From an uncultured Ruminococcus sp. (GTDB lineage Bacteria > Bacillota > Clostridia > Oscillospirales > Ruminococcaceae), in contig CAJTOG010000006.1 of the NCBI GenBank assembly GCA_910577575.1, positions 1-59,417 of the forward strand: a DNA stretch of 59,417 bases. Direction: 5' to 3'. The notes under the pieces were generated by a model. It ran no database searches, was not told the DNA's origin, and saw nothing but the letters and a program-made list of their open reading frames with translations. How positions within the stretch are numbered: position 1 is the first letter of the stretch; the number at the start of each line of letters is the position of its first letter. Shown here piece after piece: positions 16,946-26,154 of this stretch. The translations under genes were made by a program, and so were the position numbers.

Positions 16946-19308
16946 GTCCAGTCGCTGAATTTTTTAGCTACAGTCGATTTCATTGTTTCGCCCTTGCTCT
17001 TGCATATTTCATTAACCGATGCAATAGCAATAAATACAGCTCCAACAACAAGAAGATAAATCCACCAACCGGCTCTGTTGAAGTACCTTATTGTAGAGAA
17101 TACCGTTATAATCACGAGTGCGGAAGATGAAGCCACAAACCAGGTCTTGCTCTTGACAAAAAATGAAAGAACAAGTATTCCGGCAGTAATGGCAAGAACA
17201 AATATTCTGTTTCCTGCATTATTGAAAATCAAACCGTCAATAATAAGGTCTGCAAACGCTATAACAAAAATCAGTGTTGAAAAAGTTTTTGAGGCAGAAG
17301 GATGATTCTTCCATATATATTTATAGGATACTCCTAAAAGTGCAAATATAGCCAGATTAATCTTGCTTGCTATCATGGATGAATCAGGTGTCAGGAATGG
17401 TCTTGTCATAAATGCAAGACAAGCTAAAGCTGATGAAAATGAAAGTATAACGGCTGTTGTGTGTTTACTGGTTTTTCTTTTAATAAACCCTGCAAGAAAT
17501 ACAGCGGATGCAATAGTTTTCAGGAAGAACGATACTCTGTTAAAGAACGGAAAGGGTACAACTGCTGTCCATGAACTCAATAAAATCACATCAATAAGAG
17601 TCTTGTTTTCTTTTTTAACTGAAAATCCGTCAGGAAAAACAAGTCTTGATATTATAATAAGAAGTACGAAAAGACCAAACATTATGTACATTCCTGTATC
17701 TGTATTGTATCCGAGATAATGTTCAAGAATGCTGTCAGTAAGTATAATCAGACTTATCACCGAACCTGCCGCTGTAATATTACAGCTCATTTTATAAGAT
17801 ACAATAAAATGAAGTATACAAAGTATAACCGGAATTATGAAAAGCTGTGAATATCCTGAAATATTAAAAAGCACGGCAACTGCACAAACCATATTTGTAT
17901 ATATAATTACCTGAGACTTTACAGGATGATTTGCATATAAATTAAAATTAATCTTAGGCAGGAATATAAAGAATGCAGAAGATAATATATATACAAAAAC
18001 AAGTATTCCAAATGAAATTGTATTTGATTCCGCTGATTCCATACTATAGTTGTCATAAAGATTAATTCTCAGGAACAAAGCCATAAAGAACGGCATTACA
18101 GGTGCAAATATTCCGGCAGCAGTCTGAATTGACTTGTCCTTATTAAGTCCGTAGCCTGCAATTCCGAGAGAGGCACAGGCAGGAACAATTAAATTAACCA
18201 AGAAACAATTTTCATTTGATGCGGAAAGTGAAACAATCGAACCAAAAATTACACCTATAAGAGTTACAACATGATTTCCGGAAAGATTATTTTTAATTAA
18301 TCTGTTTGTTATATAAAATGCAAGCGTAATGAATGCAAACATAAGCATTGCATTATCTTCGCCTATATGTTCCTCTGAAATGCATGATGCAACAAATCCT
18401 GTATATATTCCGATAAGATTAAAGAATACAAACATACATTTCTGATTTTTGAAAATTCCATAAATCATAAGCTGAACAAGTATAATCGCAAGTACGACAA
18501 ATGTGTATACAGTTGCATCAAGAGTAGTTATAAAAACATAGAAACCTGCTATAATTTCATAAACAACAGATGAAATATCCCCGATAACAACAACGGGTCT
18601 TTCCATTACAGTATCTTTCTGCGGTTTAAGAAAATGTACAACAGCTGTTATAACAAGCTGTGCAAGTGCAATAACAGATGCAAACTGTTCATAATTGTCA
18701 GTAAACTGAATGCAGAGGAAAAATATCGCAATTGATACAAATGAAGTTCCTATGTAGTTTAAAGACTTACTTTTATATATGGGATATGCTGCAAATGATG
18801 CTGATGAAACGGCAAGAGCAGATGTACAATAAAGAAGTGCAGCACCATCTCCTCCTACTGCAAACCACTCGCCCAAAAGTTCATGCCAGCCTGCTGTATT
18901 CAGTGAAATAACAGCTATCATTGTGCCTATCATATAAAAGGACATTGATGTTCTATTAAGCTTAACCACCTTTTTCATCAATACACTTATTCCAAAGGCA
19001 AGTGCTGATTCAAACAGAAGTGCAAGAACACGTCCGGATGGCTGCATCTTCACCCAGTTTGCAGCTACAAAGGTAATAGCCGAGAGTATAATAAAAGCCG
19101 TACCGATAAGAAGCATAATTGCCGACGCACTTAATTTCTCTCTCGGAGGTTTCGGTCTGGGATTATCTATACCATTGACATAATAACCCCTGTTTTCCTG
19201 CTGACGTTTTTTATCTGCTTTCACACAGGCTATAACAATAAGTACAATTGCAAGAGGAAAAGCCATAATAATACCTATTGCAAGAAGAACTGAAAATATG
19301 ACAAACAT
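16939..19308 (-). CDS. DUF2157-type polytopic membrane protein
   Basis: About 789 residues with an N-terminal helix, a basic/Pro-rich loop (NPRPKPPREKL) and more than 20 hydrophobic segments. The segment LLIGTAFIILSAITFVAANW followed by ...GR.LALL is the DUF2157 signature. No catalytic motif is visible. The start at 19308 is chosen for AAAGGGTGG six bases upstream; a frame-open ATG at 19365 lies before it. It is the first gene of the operon with the kinase and regulator and overlaps the kinase start, so it may be a sensory or envelope component of that signalling unit. Confidence 0.75.
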   Translation of the reverse strand: MFVIFSVLLAIGIIMAFPLAIVLIVIACVKADKKRQQENRGYYVNGIDNPRPKPPREKLSASAIMLLIGTAFIILSAITFVAANWVKMQPSGRVLALLFESALAFGISVLMKKVVKLNRTSMSFYMIGTMIAVISLNTAGWHELLGEWFAVGGDGAALLYCTSALAVSSASFAAYPIYKSKSLNYIGTSFVSIAIFFLCIQFTDNYEQFASVIALAQLVITAVVHFLKPQKDTVMERPVVVIGDISSVVYEIIAGFYVFITTLDATVYTFVVLAIILVQLMIYGIFKNQKCMFVFFNLIGIYTGFVASCISEEHIGEDNAMLMFAFITLAFYITNRLIKNNLSGNHVVTLIGVIFGSIVSLSASNENCFLVNLIVPACASLGIAGYGLNKDKSIQTAAGIFAPVMPFFMALFLRINLYDNYSMESAESNTISFGILVFVYILSSAFFIFLPKINFNLYANHPVKSQVIIYTNMVCAVAVLFNISGYSQLFIIPVILCILHFIVSYKMSCNITAAGSVISLIILTDSILEHYLGYNTDTGMYIMFGLFVLLIIISRLVFPDGFSVKKENKTLIDVILLSSWTAVVPFPFFNRVSFFLKTIASAVFLAGFIKRKTSKHTTAVILSFSSALACLAFMTRPFLTPDSSMIASKINLAIFALLGVSYKYIWKNHPSASKTFSTLIFVIAFADLIIDGLIFNNAGNRIFVLAITAGILVLSFFVKSKTWFVASSSALVIITVFSTIRYFNRAGWWIYLLVVGAVFIAIASVNEICKSKGETMKSTVAKKFSDWTW

Positions 19309-19393
19309 AATTCGCCACCCTTTCCCTGAATCAGAATTTATTTTCTGCTGTAAATATAATAACATAATTTTACATAATCTGTAAGATGCTGTA

Positions 19394-19421
19394 TGTCATT
19401 TGAACAGTGACATCTGTCACT
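19394..19421. promoter_or_regulatory. Candidate operator upstream of the two-component operon
   Basis: AGTGACA-TC-TGTCACT (19406-19421) is a 7-bp-arm inverted repeat. A further TGTCATT lies at 19394-19400, 86 or more bases upstream of the operon start. Sites of this form fit a dimeric LuxR-type regulator. This is inference only; no clear -10/-35 was fixed. Confidence 0.4.
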
Positions 19422-19483
19422 TTCTATAATATCATGTTAAATTATTCATGTCAATGAGTCTGTAATTACAATTTATTACAAAT

Positions 19484-20926
19484 TTAATGCTTAAGCATTT
19501 CCGAAATCTTTTTGCCGTCGGATATGCTTAAAGACTTTACCTTGAATCTCGATTTACTTTCTCCGCTGAACCATATATATACATGGCATTTTTTATTGGT
19601 TATCCGCTGAAATATTGTCTGTTTTACATCAACTATAACAACTTTGTCCGTTCCTGTAATAACAGTATGAAAGGCGGTCATACGTGAAGAACGGACTGTT
19701 ATTATACCGTTTTCAATAGTAATCCCACTGCTGAAAAGTGCTGCAATTTTTACGGCAGTAAGCCACACAAGTGGAATTTCTGCCATTACCGCAATAAAAA
19801 ACAAAAGTTCTGAAATTGAATAAGCATAATCCAAGACAAACTGATAGAATACAAAAACCAAAACTACTCCGAGTGCCGGCTGCCAGATATAGCTTATTAT
19901 ACCTGAAATCTTCGGTCGGAAATCTATTTTTTCCTTGTTTGATATATTCATTTTTTCAAGTCCGTCGCCGACATTATTTTTCTTTCTCATCGGCAGAAGT
20001 ACAGGAAGCTGACGCGAACTGCCTCCATATCCTGAACAGCTTATATTTACCGTTACAGCTCCGAAAATTTTCATAATCAGATTCTGCCTTAAATCAGTAT
20101 AATTTATACATTCCATCTTGATTCTGTATTCTTTTCTGTTAGTGATTCCGCATGAAATATTGATATACTTTTCGTCAGCCGAAACCCTGAATCTCGAATA
20201 TCTTAAAAGATTTACTATAAGTGAAACAAGCCATGCCGCAAGAAAAAATACTCCGACAGCAATACCTGCCTGAGGCACTCTTAAAAGCAGTTTCTCTGTA
20301 ATTTTTTCAGTTGTCTGAGTAATTCTTTCAAACCATACAGACAGCATATCATGTGCAATATCTCCGCCTTTAAAGAAAAATGTCGCAATATATACAGCTC
20401 CTGAAAATCCGCTTGAAAAAAACACCGAAAACAAAAGAACTGATAATGCTGTAGGCTTAGGCATATTATATGTCTGATTCTTTTCATCAGGCTTCGGAAT
20501 ATGTGACATAAGCTCTGTTCCCACTTTCATAGTAACAAGCAACTTCATATCGGTTGACTTAAAAAAACCGGCTCTTGTATCACATTTGAAAGTCATAGCT
20601 CTGAACGGAACAAGATAAAACATTCTTTCAGAAGTTACTGCACTTATATTTTCAATTGGAATTGTCCTGATAATTTTAAAGAACAATCCGTCAGTATGGA
20701 CAACAGCATTTTCTGTTATACTGATTTTTGAAAAGTACCAGCGTACAAAGCCAAAAAGAATAATAACTCCTATAATAACAATATCAAGCCATGCACCTTT
20801 AATCCATGCATAAATTCCGGCAGGGTCGAATTTAATAACTGATACGCCTCTTAAAAGCGGGAAAATCAACAGCCATATATTTTTCAGTGAATAACGCAAA
20901 ATTCTGAGAGGATGTTCATGATACAT
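19484..20926 (-). CDS. Bacterial PH-domain membrane protein, YdbT-like
   Basis: About 480 residues with paired hydrophobic helices followed by bPH_2-type beta domains, arranged several times (TM pairs near 15-60, 160-240 and 360-400). Each is followed by a segment beginning like FSKISITENAVVHTDGLFFK or RFRVSADEKYINISCGI, typical of YdbT. The start at 20926 has GGAGG seven bases upstream; the longer open frame to 21013 lies inside the preceding gene. In Bacillus, YdbS and YdbT occur as a pair and affect resistance to certain bacteriocins; the role here is inferred from that pairing. Confidence 0.8.
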   Translation of the reverse strand: MYHEHPLRILRYSLKNIWLLIFPLLRGVSVIKFDPAGIYAWIKGAWLDIVIIGVIILFGFVRWYFSKISITENAVVHTDGLFFKIIRTIPIENISAVTSERMFYLVPFRAMTFKCDTRAGFFKSTDMKLLVTMKVGTELMSHIPKPDEKNQTYNMPKPTALSVLLFSVFFSSGFSGAVYIATFFFKGGDIAHDMLSVWFERITQTTEKITEKLLLRVPQAGIAVGVFFLAAWLVSLIVNLLRYSRFRVSADEKYINISCGITNRKEYRIKMECINYTDLRQNLIMKIFGAVTVNISCSGYGGSSRQLPVLLPMRKKNNVGDGLEKMNISNKEKIDFRPKISGIISYIWQPALGVVLVFVFYQFVLDYAYSISELLFFIAVMAEIPLVWLTAVKIAALFSSGITIENGIITVRSSRMTAFHTVITGTDKVVIVDVKQTIFQRITNKKCHVYIWFSGESKSRFKVKSLSISDGKKISEMLKH

Positions 20927-21344
20927 CTCCGCACCTCCTGAGTATCTCCATAGCATTATCTTGATTAAGAAACATAAGTCTAAGACTTCCTCCATATACA
21001 AACAATATAACAAAATTAAGTCCTGTATACTGTGAAAACGGAGTTGTTATAACTGCCGTGTACTGCACTGTCGAATATCGTACAGATTGGTGTGATTTCA
21101 AAAGCACTCCGCTGTGCTTGGTAATTTTCTCATCACTCATTTCATAACTGAGTTTTGAAAAATATATAGGAAGATAGATAAATATTATAAAAATATCAAT
21201 TATACCTATAGTGATACCTGAAATCATTACTACCATATGAAATGGTATATATACCTTAATCAGAACAATTAAAATAACTGATACCAACAAAATAAGTATT
21301 CTAAGCACAGAAAGTGCACTTTTTTCTGGTTTGAAATTTATCAT
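20916..21344 (-). CDS. Bacterial PH-domain membrane protein, YdbS-like
   Basis: 142 residues: two hydrophobic helices (~15-32, 38-60) followed by one bPH_2 domain (YEMSDEKITKHSGVLLKSHQSVRYSTVQY). This is the size and order of YdbS. It precedes and overlaps the YdbT-like gene by 11 bases, the usual arrangement of the pair. A G-rich ribosome site (GGGGG) lies upstream of the ATG. Confidence 0.8.
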   Translation of the reverse strand: MINFKPEKSALSVLRILILLVSVILIVLIKVYIPFHMVVMISGITIGIIDIFIIFIYLPIYFSKLSYEMSDEKITKHSGVLLKSHQSVRYSTVQYTAVITTPFSQYTGLNFVILFVYGGSLRLMFLNQDNAMEILRRCGDVS

Positions 21345-21449
21345 ATAATCCCCCGTAATTTAAAAATCAAAAATTTGTCATAATTATATTATAGCTCAAA
21401 TATTTTATAAAGTATACCTTTTTTTGTAAATTTACGGAGGAAATTTTTT

Positions 21450-22697
21450 ATGTCGGAAATACTTGAAAAAATCAATAGTTACGTCTGGGGAAACGGTCTC
21501 ATTTTCCTGCTTCTGATTACAGGAATAATTTTTACGATAAAACTTGGCTTCATTCAGCTGAAGCTCCCGAAATTTTTAATCAGAAACACTAAAACACAAA
21601 ACAGCGGATTATCACAATTCAAGACTGTATGTATGAGTCTTGGAACTACCATGGGAACAGGAAATATAACAGGTGCTGCATCTGCACTTGCAATAGGCGG
21701 AGCAGGTTCAATTTTCTGGATGTGGGTATCAGCATTTTTAGGTATGTCAATTGTTTATGCAGAAAATATACTGTCCGCAAAATACAGTGATGATTTTACA
21801 AAAGGTTCAATGGCTTATCTTTCAAAAGGATTGAAATGCCCTCCCCTTGCATACGCATTTGCCGTATTCTGCATACTTGCATCATTTGGAATGGGCGGAA
21901 TGGTTCAGGTAAACACTTTTACAGAAAGTCTCGCCGGCTGCTGTAATTTCAACAGCATCATAGCTTTTGTTATAATTTTTATAGTAATATACATAGTAAC
22001 AAGCGGTGGAGCTGAAAGAATCGGAACAGCTGCACAGTATCTTCTTCCCTTTGCATCAGTTGCATATACAATAATCTGCACAATTGTACTTTGTATTTTC
22101 AGGGAAAATATTATATCCGTCATAAAAAATATTTTTACTGAAGCTTTCAGTTTCAAATCAGCCGCCGGCGGATTTTCAGGATATGCAGTTTCCGTTGGTA
22201 TAAGAAGAGGTATTTTCTCAAATGAAGCGGGGCTTGGAAGTTCTCCCATCCTTCACAGTGCCGCCGGAGAAACATCAGCTCATACTCAGGGTATGTGGAG
22301 TATGTTTGAAGTTTTCTTTGATACAATGATATGCTGTACACTAACCGCTGTAACCGTATTGTGTGCATCTGATTCATTTTCCATAACTGAAACTTTTTCA
22401 TCAGCACTCGGAAACTTCAGTATTCCGTTTATTACTGCTGAACTTGGTATTTTTGCATTCTGTACTGTTATCGGCTGGTATTATTGCGGAGAAACTGCAT
22501 TCAGATATATCACTGGCAAATCATCGGAAAACAAAATTTTTTGCATCATATATGCTCTTGCCGCTTCTTCCGGAGCAATATTCACAGCGAAATCTGTCTG
22601 GACGGTTTCAGATATTTTCAACGGTCTTATGGCGATTCCCAATCTCATCGGTATTTTATTGCTCATGAACAAAGTTAAAAAGAATAAACCTGATTAA
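21450..22697 (+). CDS. Sodium:alanine (AGCS family) symporter
   Basis: 415 residues with about ten membrane helices. It has AGCS hallmarks: GLSQFKTVCMSLGTTMGTGNI (substrate/Na+ site region), GGAGSIFWMWVSAFLGM and the late GIRRGIFSNEAGLGSSPI and HTQGMW motifs. It imports alanine or glycine with Na+. It is shorter than the common 450-480 residues, mostly at the C-terminus and in loops, but no frame break is visible. An ACGGAGG site precedes the start. Confidence 0.92.
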   Translation: MSEILEKINSYVWGNGLIFLLLITGIIFTIKLGFIQLKLPKFLIRNTKTQNSGLSQFKTVCMSLGTTMGTGNITGAASALAIGGAGSIFWMWVSAFLGMSIVYAENILSAKYSDDFTKGSMAYLSKGLKCPPLAYAFAVFCILASFGMGGMVQVNTFTESLAGCCNFNSIIAFVIIFIVIYIVTSGGAERIGTAAQYLLPFASVAYTIICTIVLCIFRENIISVIKNIFTEAFSFKSAAGGFSGYAVSVGIRRGIFSNEAGLGSSPILHSAAGETSAHTQGMWSMFEVFFDTMICCTLTAVTVLCASDSFSITETFSSALGNFSIPFITAELGIFAFCTVIGWYYCGETAFRYITGKSSENKIFCIIYALAASSGAIFTAKSVWTVSDIFNGLMAIPNLIGILLLMNKVKKNKPD

Positions 22698-22739
22698 TTC
22701 AGCCAACAATAATAAAAATAAAATAAAGGAGCGTTTTTC

Positions 22740-23819
22740 ATGAGCTATTTAGGTGAAAACAAATATTTCAGCTTCCGTGACGGCTGCTGTGAAGTACTCC
22801 CAAAGGTAAATATATCCTCAACAGAAGCGGCAGAACTTGGACGTACAATTGCCGGATTTTTTACACGTTTCAGTGTCGGATGCAGCGGATTTAAGCGTCT
22901 GCCGATTCTCTATGCACTTTGCAGCGGAATTTCAGAATGCGGAAAAGATGTATATGTATGTGAAAATACTGATATGCCATCATTCCGCTTTGGTTTTCCG
23001 CTTCTTTCATCCGACTGCGGAATATTTATAAGCGACGGAGCAGTATTAAAACTTTCATTTTTTGATAAATCAGGTTTCACACTCCCCGAATCGCTTCTTT
23101 CAGAAATTATGAACTCAGCTCCGGCACAGCCCTCAGAACGTTCAGGAAAAATAAACTCTGCAACATCATTCAAAAATATCTATATCAATAATATCTCTGA
23201 TTCCCTCGGCAAGGAACATTATAAAATTCCGGCAGGAATAAGCTGCGGAAACAAAAATATACGTTCATTATGGCTTGAATTTTTTTCAGGACAAGACGAT
23301 ACGCTTGTTTTTCAGATTTCTGATGACGGACAGAGAGTAAACGTTTATTCAACCGAACTCGGCTTTATTTCATATGAAAAACTTACTCTTGCTTACTGTC
23401 TTAAACTTATTAAAAGTGGAAAAACCGTATGGCTACCTGAAAATTTTCACTATGCCGCTGATTACATTGAATCAGGTGTAAAACGTTTCAATACAGATAC
23501 AGGAATCCCTGATGATGCTGAAAACACACGTTTTCTTCATGATACTCTTTATATGTGCGTTCATCTTGCATCAGATAAAGATGAAATGTTTGAAAATATA
23601 AAACAGCTTCCCAAACTCGCAAGTGCAAAACGTGATATAACTGTTTCAAGCATGGACAATCTGCCGTTGAATAAAGTTTTTTCCGATGAAAAAGGACGTG
23701 TTATCATAACTCCGAGCGGGAAAAACAGAATATCACTGCTTGCCCAGACTCTTTCATCCGAAACTGCTGCTGAACTCTGTGCCGTCTGGACGGAAAAACT
23801 CCGCAGGCATAATTTGTAA
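22740..23819 (+). CDS. Divergent, probably inactive phosphohexomutase homologue
   Basis: 359 residues, against about 450-500 for active alpha-D-phosphohexomutases. It shows echoes of domain I (ISSTEAAELGRTIAGFF, then C.SGFKRLPILYALCSGISECGKDVYV) and of the C-terminal phosphate-binding loop (KGRVIITPSGKNRISLLAQ, where active enzymes have RPSGTEP). The catalytic serine loop (TASHNP) is missing where SSDCGIFISDGAV stands, and no DGDxD metal loop is seen. AAAGGAG lies 8 bases upstream and the frame is intact, so it may have been kept for a non-catalytic role. The family call is moderate. Confidence 0.5.
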   Translation: MSYLGENKYFSFRDGCCEVLPKVNISSTEAAELGRTIAGFFTRFSVGCSGFKRLPILYALCSGISECGKDVYVCENTDMPSFRFGFPLLSSDCGIFISDGAVLKLSFFDKSGFTLPESLLSEIMNSAPAQPSERSGKINSATSFKNIYINNISDSLGKEHYKIPAGISCGNKNIRSLWLEFFSGQDDTLVFQISDDGQRVNVYSTELGFISYEKLTLAYCLKLIKSGKTVWLPENFHYAADYIESGVKRFNTDTGIPDDAENTRFLHDTLYMCVHLASDKDEMFENIKQLPKLASAKRDITVSSMDNLPLNKVFSDEKGRVIITPSGKNRISLLAQTLSSETAAELCAVWTEKLRRHNL

Positions 23820-23876
23820 ATTTATTTTCTATATTTTGTTCAATTTTCACAATTATGGATTCTTTTTTTTTTAGTA

Positions 23877-23905
23877 TTGACATACTTCATTATTTTTTGT
23901 ATAAT
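23877..23905 (+). promoter_or_regulatory. Sigma-A promoter of the rnj-gdpP operon
   Basis: TTGACA (23877-23882), 17-base spacer, TATAAT (23900-23905): a perfect consensus about 320 bases before the rnj start. Confidence 0.88.
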
Positions 23906-23911
23906 TATATG

Positions 23912-24225
23912 TATAGCATAAAATTAAATTCAATATGTCTCTCTCTGATTCTTCCGGAGGGGGACAGTATACATGTAAACGGCTTTTTTGGCATTAAGTG
24001 CCATTAAGATATATTTTTAAAGCTTCAGAAGACATGCGGTTAAATTCCTTCCGCCATTCAAACAGTTCTTTCCTGAGTCGTTCTGAATCAATTTATTAAT
24101 TATTTTTAGAAATTTTCTAAGGTATGAAAAATTTGCTGAAGCTTTACATATTAAAAGGATTCCAGAAGAACGAGCGTTCAGAAGTCTTCTCTAATCCTGA
24201 AAAAATACGAAAGCGAGGATAAAAA
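23912..24225 (+). promoter_or_regulatory. Long structured 5' leader of the RNase J gene
   Basis: About 310 nt between the promoter and the start codon, without an ORF. Pairable segments: AAAGCTTCAG (24019-24028) with CTGAAGCTTT (24136-24145); GCGG (24036-24039) with CCGC (24051-24054); AGGATT (24156-24161) with AATCCT (24193-24198), enclosing GAAC-GAGC-GTTC (24168-24179). It matches no riboswitch I recognise. RNases often control their own mRNA through the leader, so autoregulation is a reasonable guess. Confidence 0.5.
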
Positions 24226-26109
24226 GTGAACGAAAATCAAAATTCAAATTTTAAAAAAACACAAAAAGCTACTATGCAAAAAAATAATAATTCCAAGAAG
24301 AGAATCTATAAAAAAAGAATTTCTCCAAATGAATCTTCTATCTGCACTGCTGGAAAACAGGAAGTCTTTAAACAGAAACGTACAAAACAGCCTTATCAGA
24401 CAGCAAAGCAGAATATCAAAACTGCTTCTGAATCAGTCAAAGAAAATCGAAAAACACCCGTAAGAATTATTCCTCTGGGCGGACTTAACGAAATTGGCAA
24501 GAATATGACCGTTTTTGAATGCTCAAATGATATGTTTATTCTTGACTGCGGTCTTGCGTTTCCTGATTCTGATATGCCCGGAGTTGATATTGTAATTCCG
24601 GATTTTACCTATGTTGAACGCAATGCCAATAAAATAAGAGGCATTGTCATAACACACGGTCATGAAGACCATATAGGAGGTCTTGCATATCTTCTTAAAA
24701 AAATCAATATTCCTGTATACGCAACAAAACTTACTATCGGTCTTATTGAAGGCAAACTTAGGGAACAGGGAATACTCAATCAGGTCAAACTTGTTGTAAC
24801 TGAACCGAAAAAGCACGTAAAAATGGGATGTATGTCTGTTGAATTTATCAAGATAAATCATTCTATTCCCGATGCTGTAGGTATGGCTATCCATACACCG
24901 GCAGGTGTTATTGTCCATACCGGAGACTTTAAAGTTGACTACTACCCGATTGACGGCAAAATAATTGACCTTGCACGTTTCGGTGAACTCGGAAACAAAG
25001 GTGTTCTCGCCCTTATGGCTGATTCCACAAATGCAGAACGTCCCGGATATACACATTCGGAACGTACTGTCGGAGAATCCTTTGAAAGACTTTTTGAAAA
25101 GGGCGAAGGAAAACGTATTATAATCGCTACATTTTCGTCAAATATCCACAGGGTACAGCAGATTATAGACTGTGCCGAAAAATGCGGAAGAAAAGTTGCC
25201 GTATTCGGAAGAAGCATGGTAAATGTTATAAATACAGCAATTGAGCTCGGCTATCTTAAAGTTCCGGATGGCATAATAATTGATATTGAAATGATGGGTA
25301 TGTATGATAATGAGCGTATTGTCCTGATTACTACAGGCAGTCAAGGCGAACCCATGTCCGCACTTACAAGAATGGCTATGAACGACCACAGAACCGTTTC
25401 CATAACCCCCATGGACTTTATAATCATATCTGCAACACCTATTCCGGGAAATGAAAAATATGTTACAAAAGTTGTAAATGAATTAATGAAATCTGGAGCA
25501 GAAGTTGTCTATGAAGCCATGTATGAAGTCCATGTTTCAGGTCATGCTTGTCAGGAAGAACTCAAACTTATACAAGCTCTTACAAAACCCAAATTCTTTA
25601 TACCCGTCCACGGAGAATATAAGCATCTTAAAAAACATGCTGATATTGCCATGCAGATGGGTATGTCAAGAGATAATATCATTATTGCCGAAATAGGCAA
25701 TGTTATTGAAACTGACGGCATAAGCATGAAAATAGTATCACAGGTGCCGGCTGGCCGTATTCTCGTTGATGGATTAGGTGTGGGGGATGTCGGCTCAATT
25801 GTACTGCGTGATAGAAAACACCTCGCTCAGGACGGACTTATCATTGTCGTAATAGGTATTGAAAAATCTACAAATACAGTAGTCGCAGGACCTGATATCA
25901 TTTCACGTGGATTTGTTTATGTCAGAGAATCAGAAGAACTCATGGGCGGAGCCAGAAAAAAACTTATAAATACTCTTACTGAATGTTCATATTCCGAAAT
26001 GAGAGAATGGACAACATTAAAAGGCAAGCTCCGTGATGCACTTTCAGATTATATCTATCAAAAAACAAAACGCAGTCCCATGATTCTTCCGATAATCATG
26101 GAGACCTGA
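24226..26109 (+). CDS. rnj: Ribonuclease J
   Basis: 627 residues. A ~78-residue basic, low-complexity N-terminal extension precedes the metallo-beta-lactamase/beta-CASP core, which starts at VRIIPLGGLNEIGKNM. The zinc motif is H144-G-H146-E-D148-H149. Later motifs include HTGDFKVD, ADSTNAERPG, ATFSSNIHRVQQ, TTGSQGEPMSAL and HVSGHA, followed by the C-terminal domain. It is an endo/5'-3' exoribonuclease in mRNA decay and rRNA maturation. The start is GTG with GAGG seven bases upstream. The long leader upstream and gdpP 45 bases downstream complete the unit. Confidence 0.95.
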   Translation: MNENQNSNFKKTQKATMQKNNNSKKRIYKKRISPNESSICTAGKQEVFKQKRTKQPYQTAKQNIKTASESVKENRKTPVRIIPLGGLNEIGKNMTVFECSNDMFILDCGLAFPDSDMPGVDIVIPDFTYVERNANKIRGIVITHGHEDHIGGLAYLLKKINIPVYATKLTIGLIEGKLREQGILNQVKLVVTEPKKHVKMGCMSVEFIKINHSIPDAVGMAIHTPAGVIVHTGDFKVDYYPIDGKIIDLARFGELGNKGVLALMADSTNAERPGYTHSERTVGESFERLFEKGEGKRIIIATFSSNIHRVQQIIDCAEKCGRKVAVFGRSMVNVINTAIELGYLKVPDGIIIDIEMMGMYDNERIVLITTGSQGEPMSALTRMAMNDHRTVSITPMDFIIISATPIPGNEKYVTKVVNELMKSGAEVVYEAMYEVHVSGHACQEELKLIQALTKPKFFIPVHGEYKHLKKHADIAMQMGMSRDNIIIAEIGNVIETDGISMKIVSQVPAGRILVDGLGVGDVGSIVLRDRKHLAQDGLIIVVIGIEKSTNTVVAGPDIISRGFVYVRESEELMGGARKKLINTLTECSYSEMREWTTLKGKLRDALSDYIYQKTKRSPMILPIIMET

Positions 26110-26154
26110 CATCATATTTAATCATCAGTGCAGTTTCCGAAAGGAGTCAGAGAA

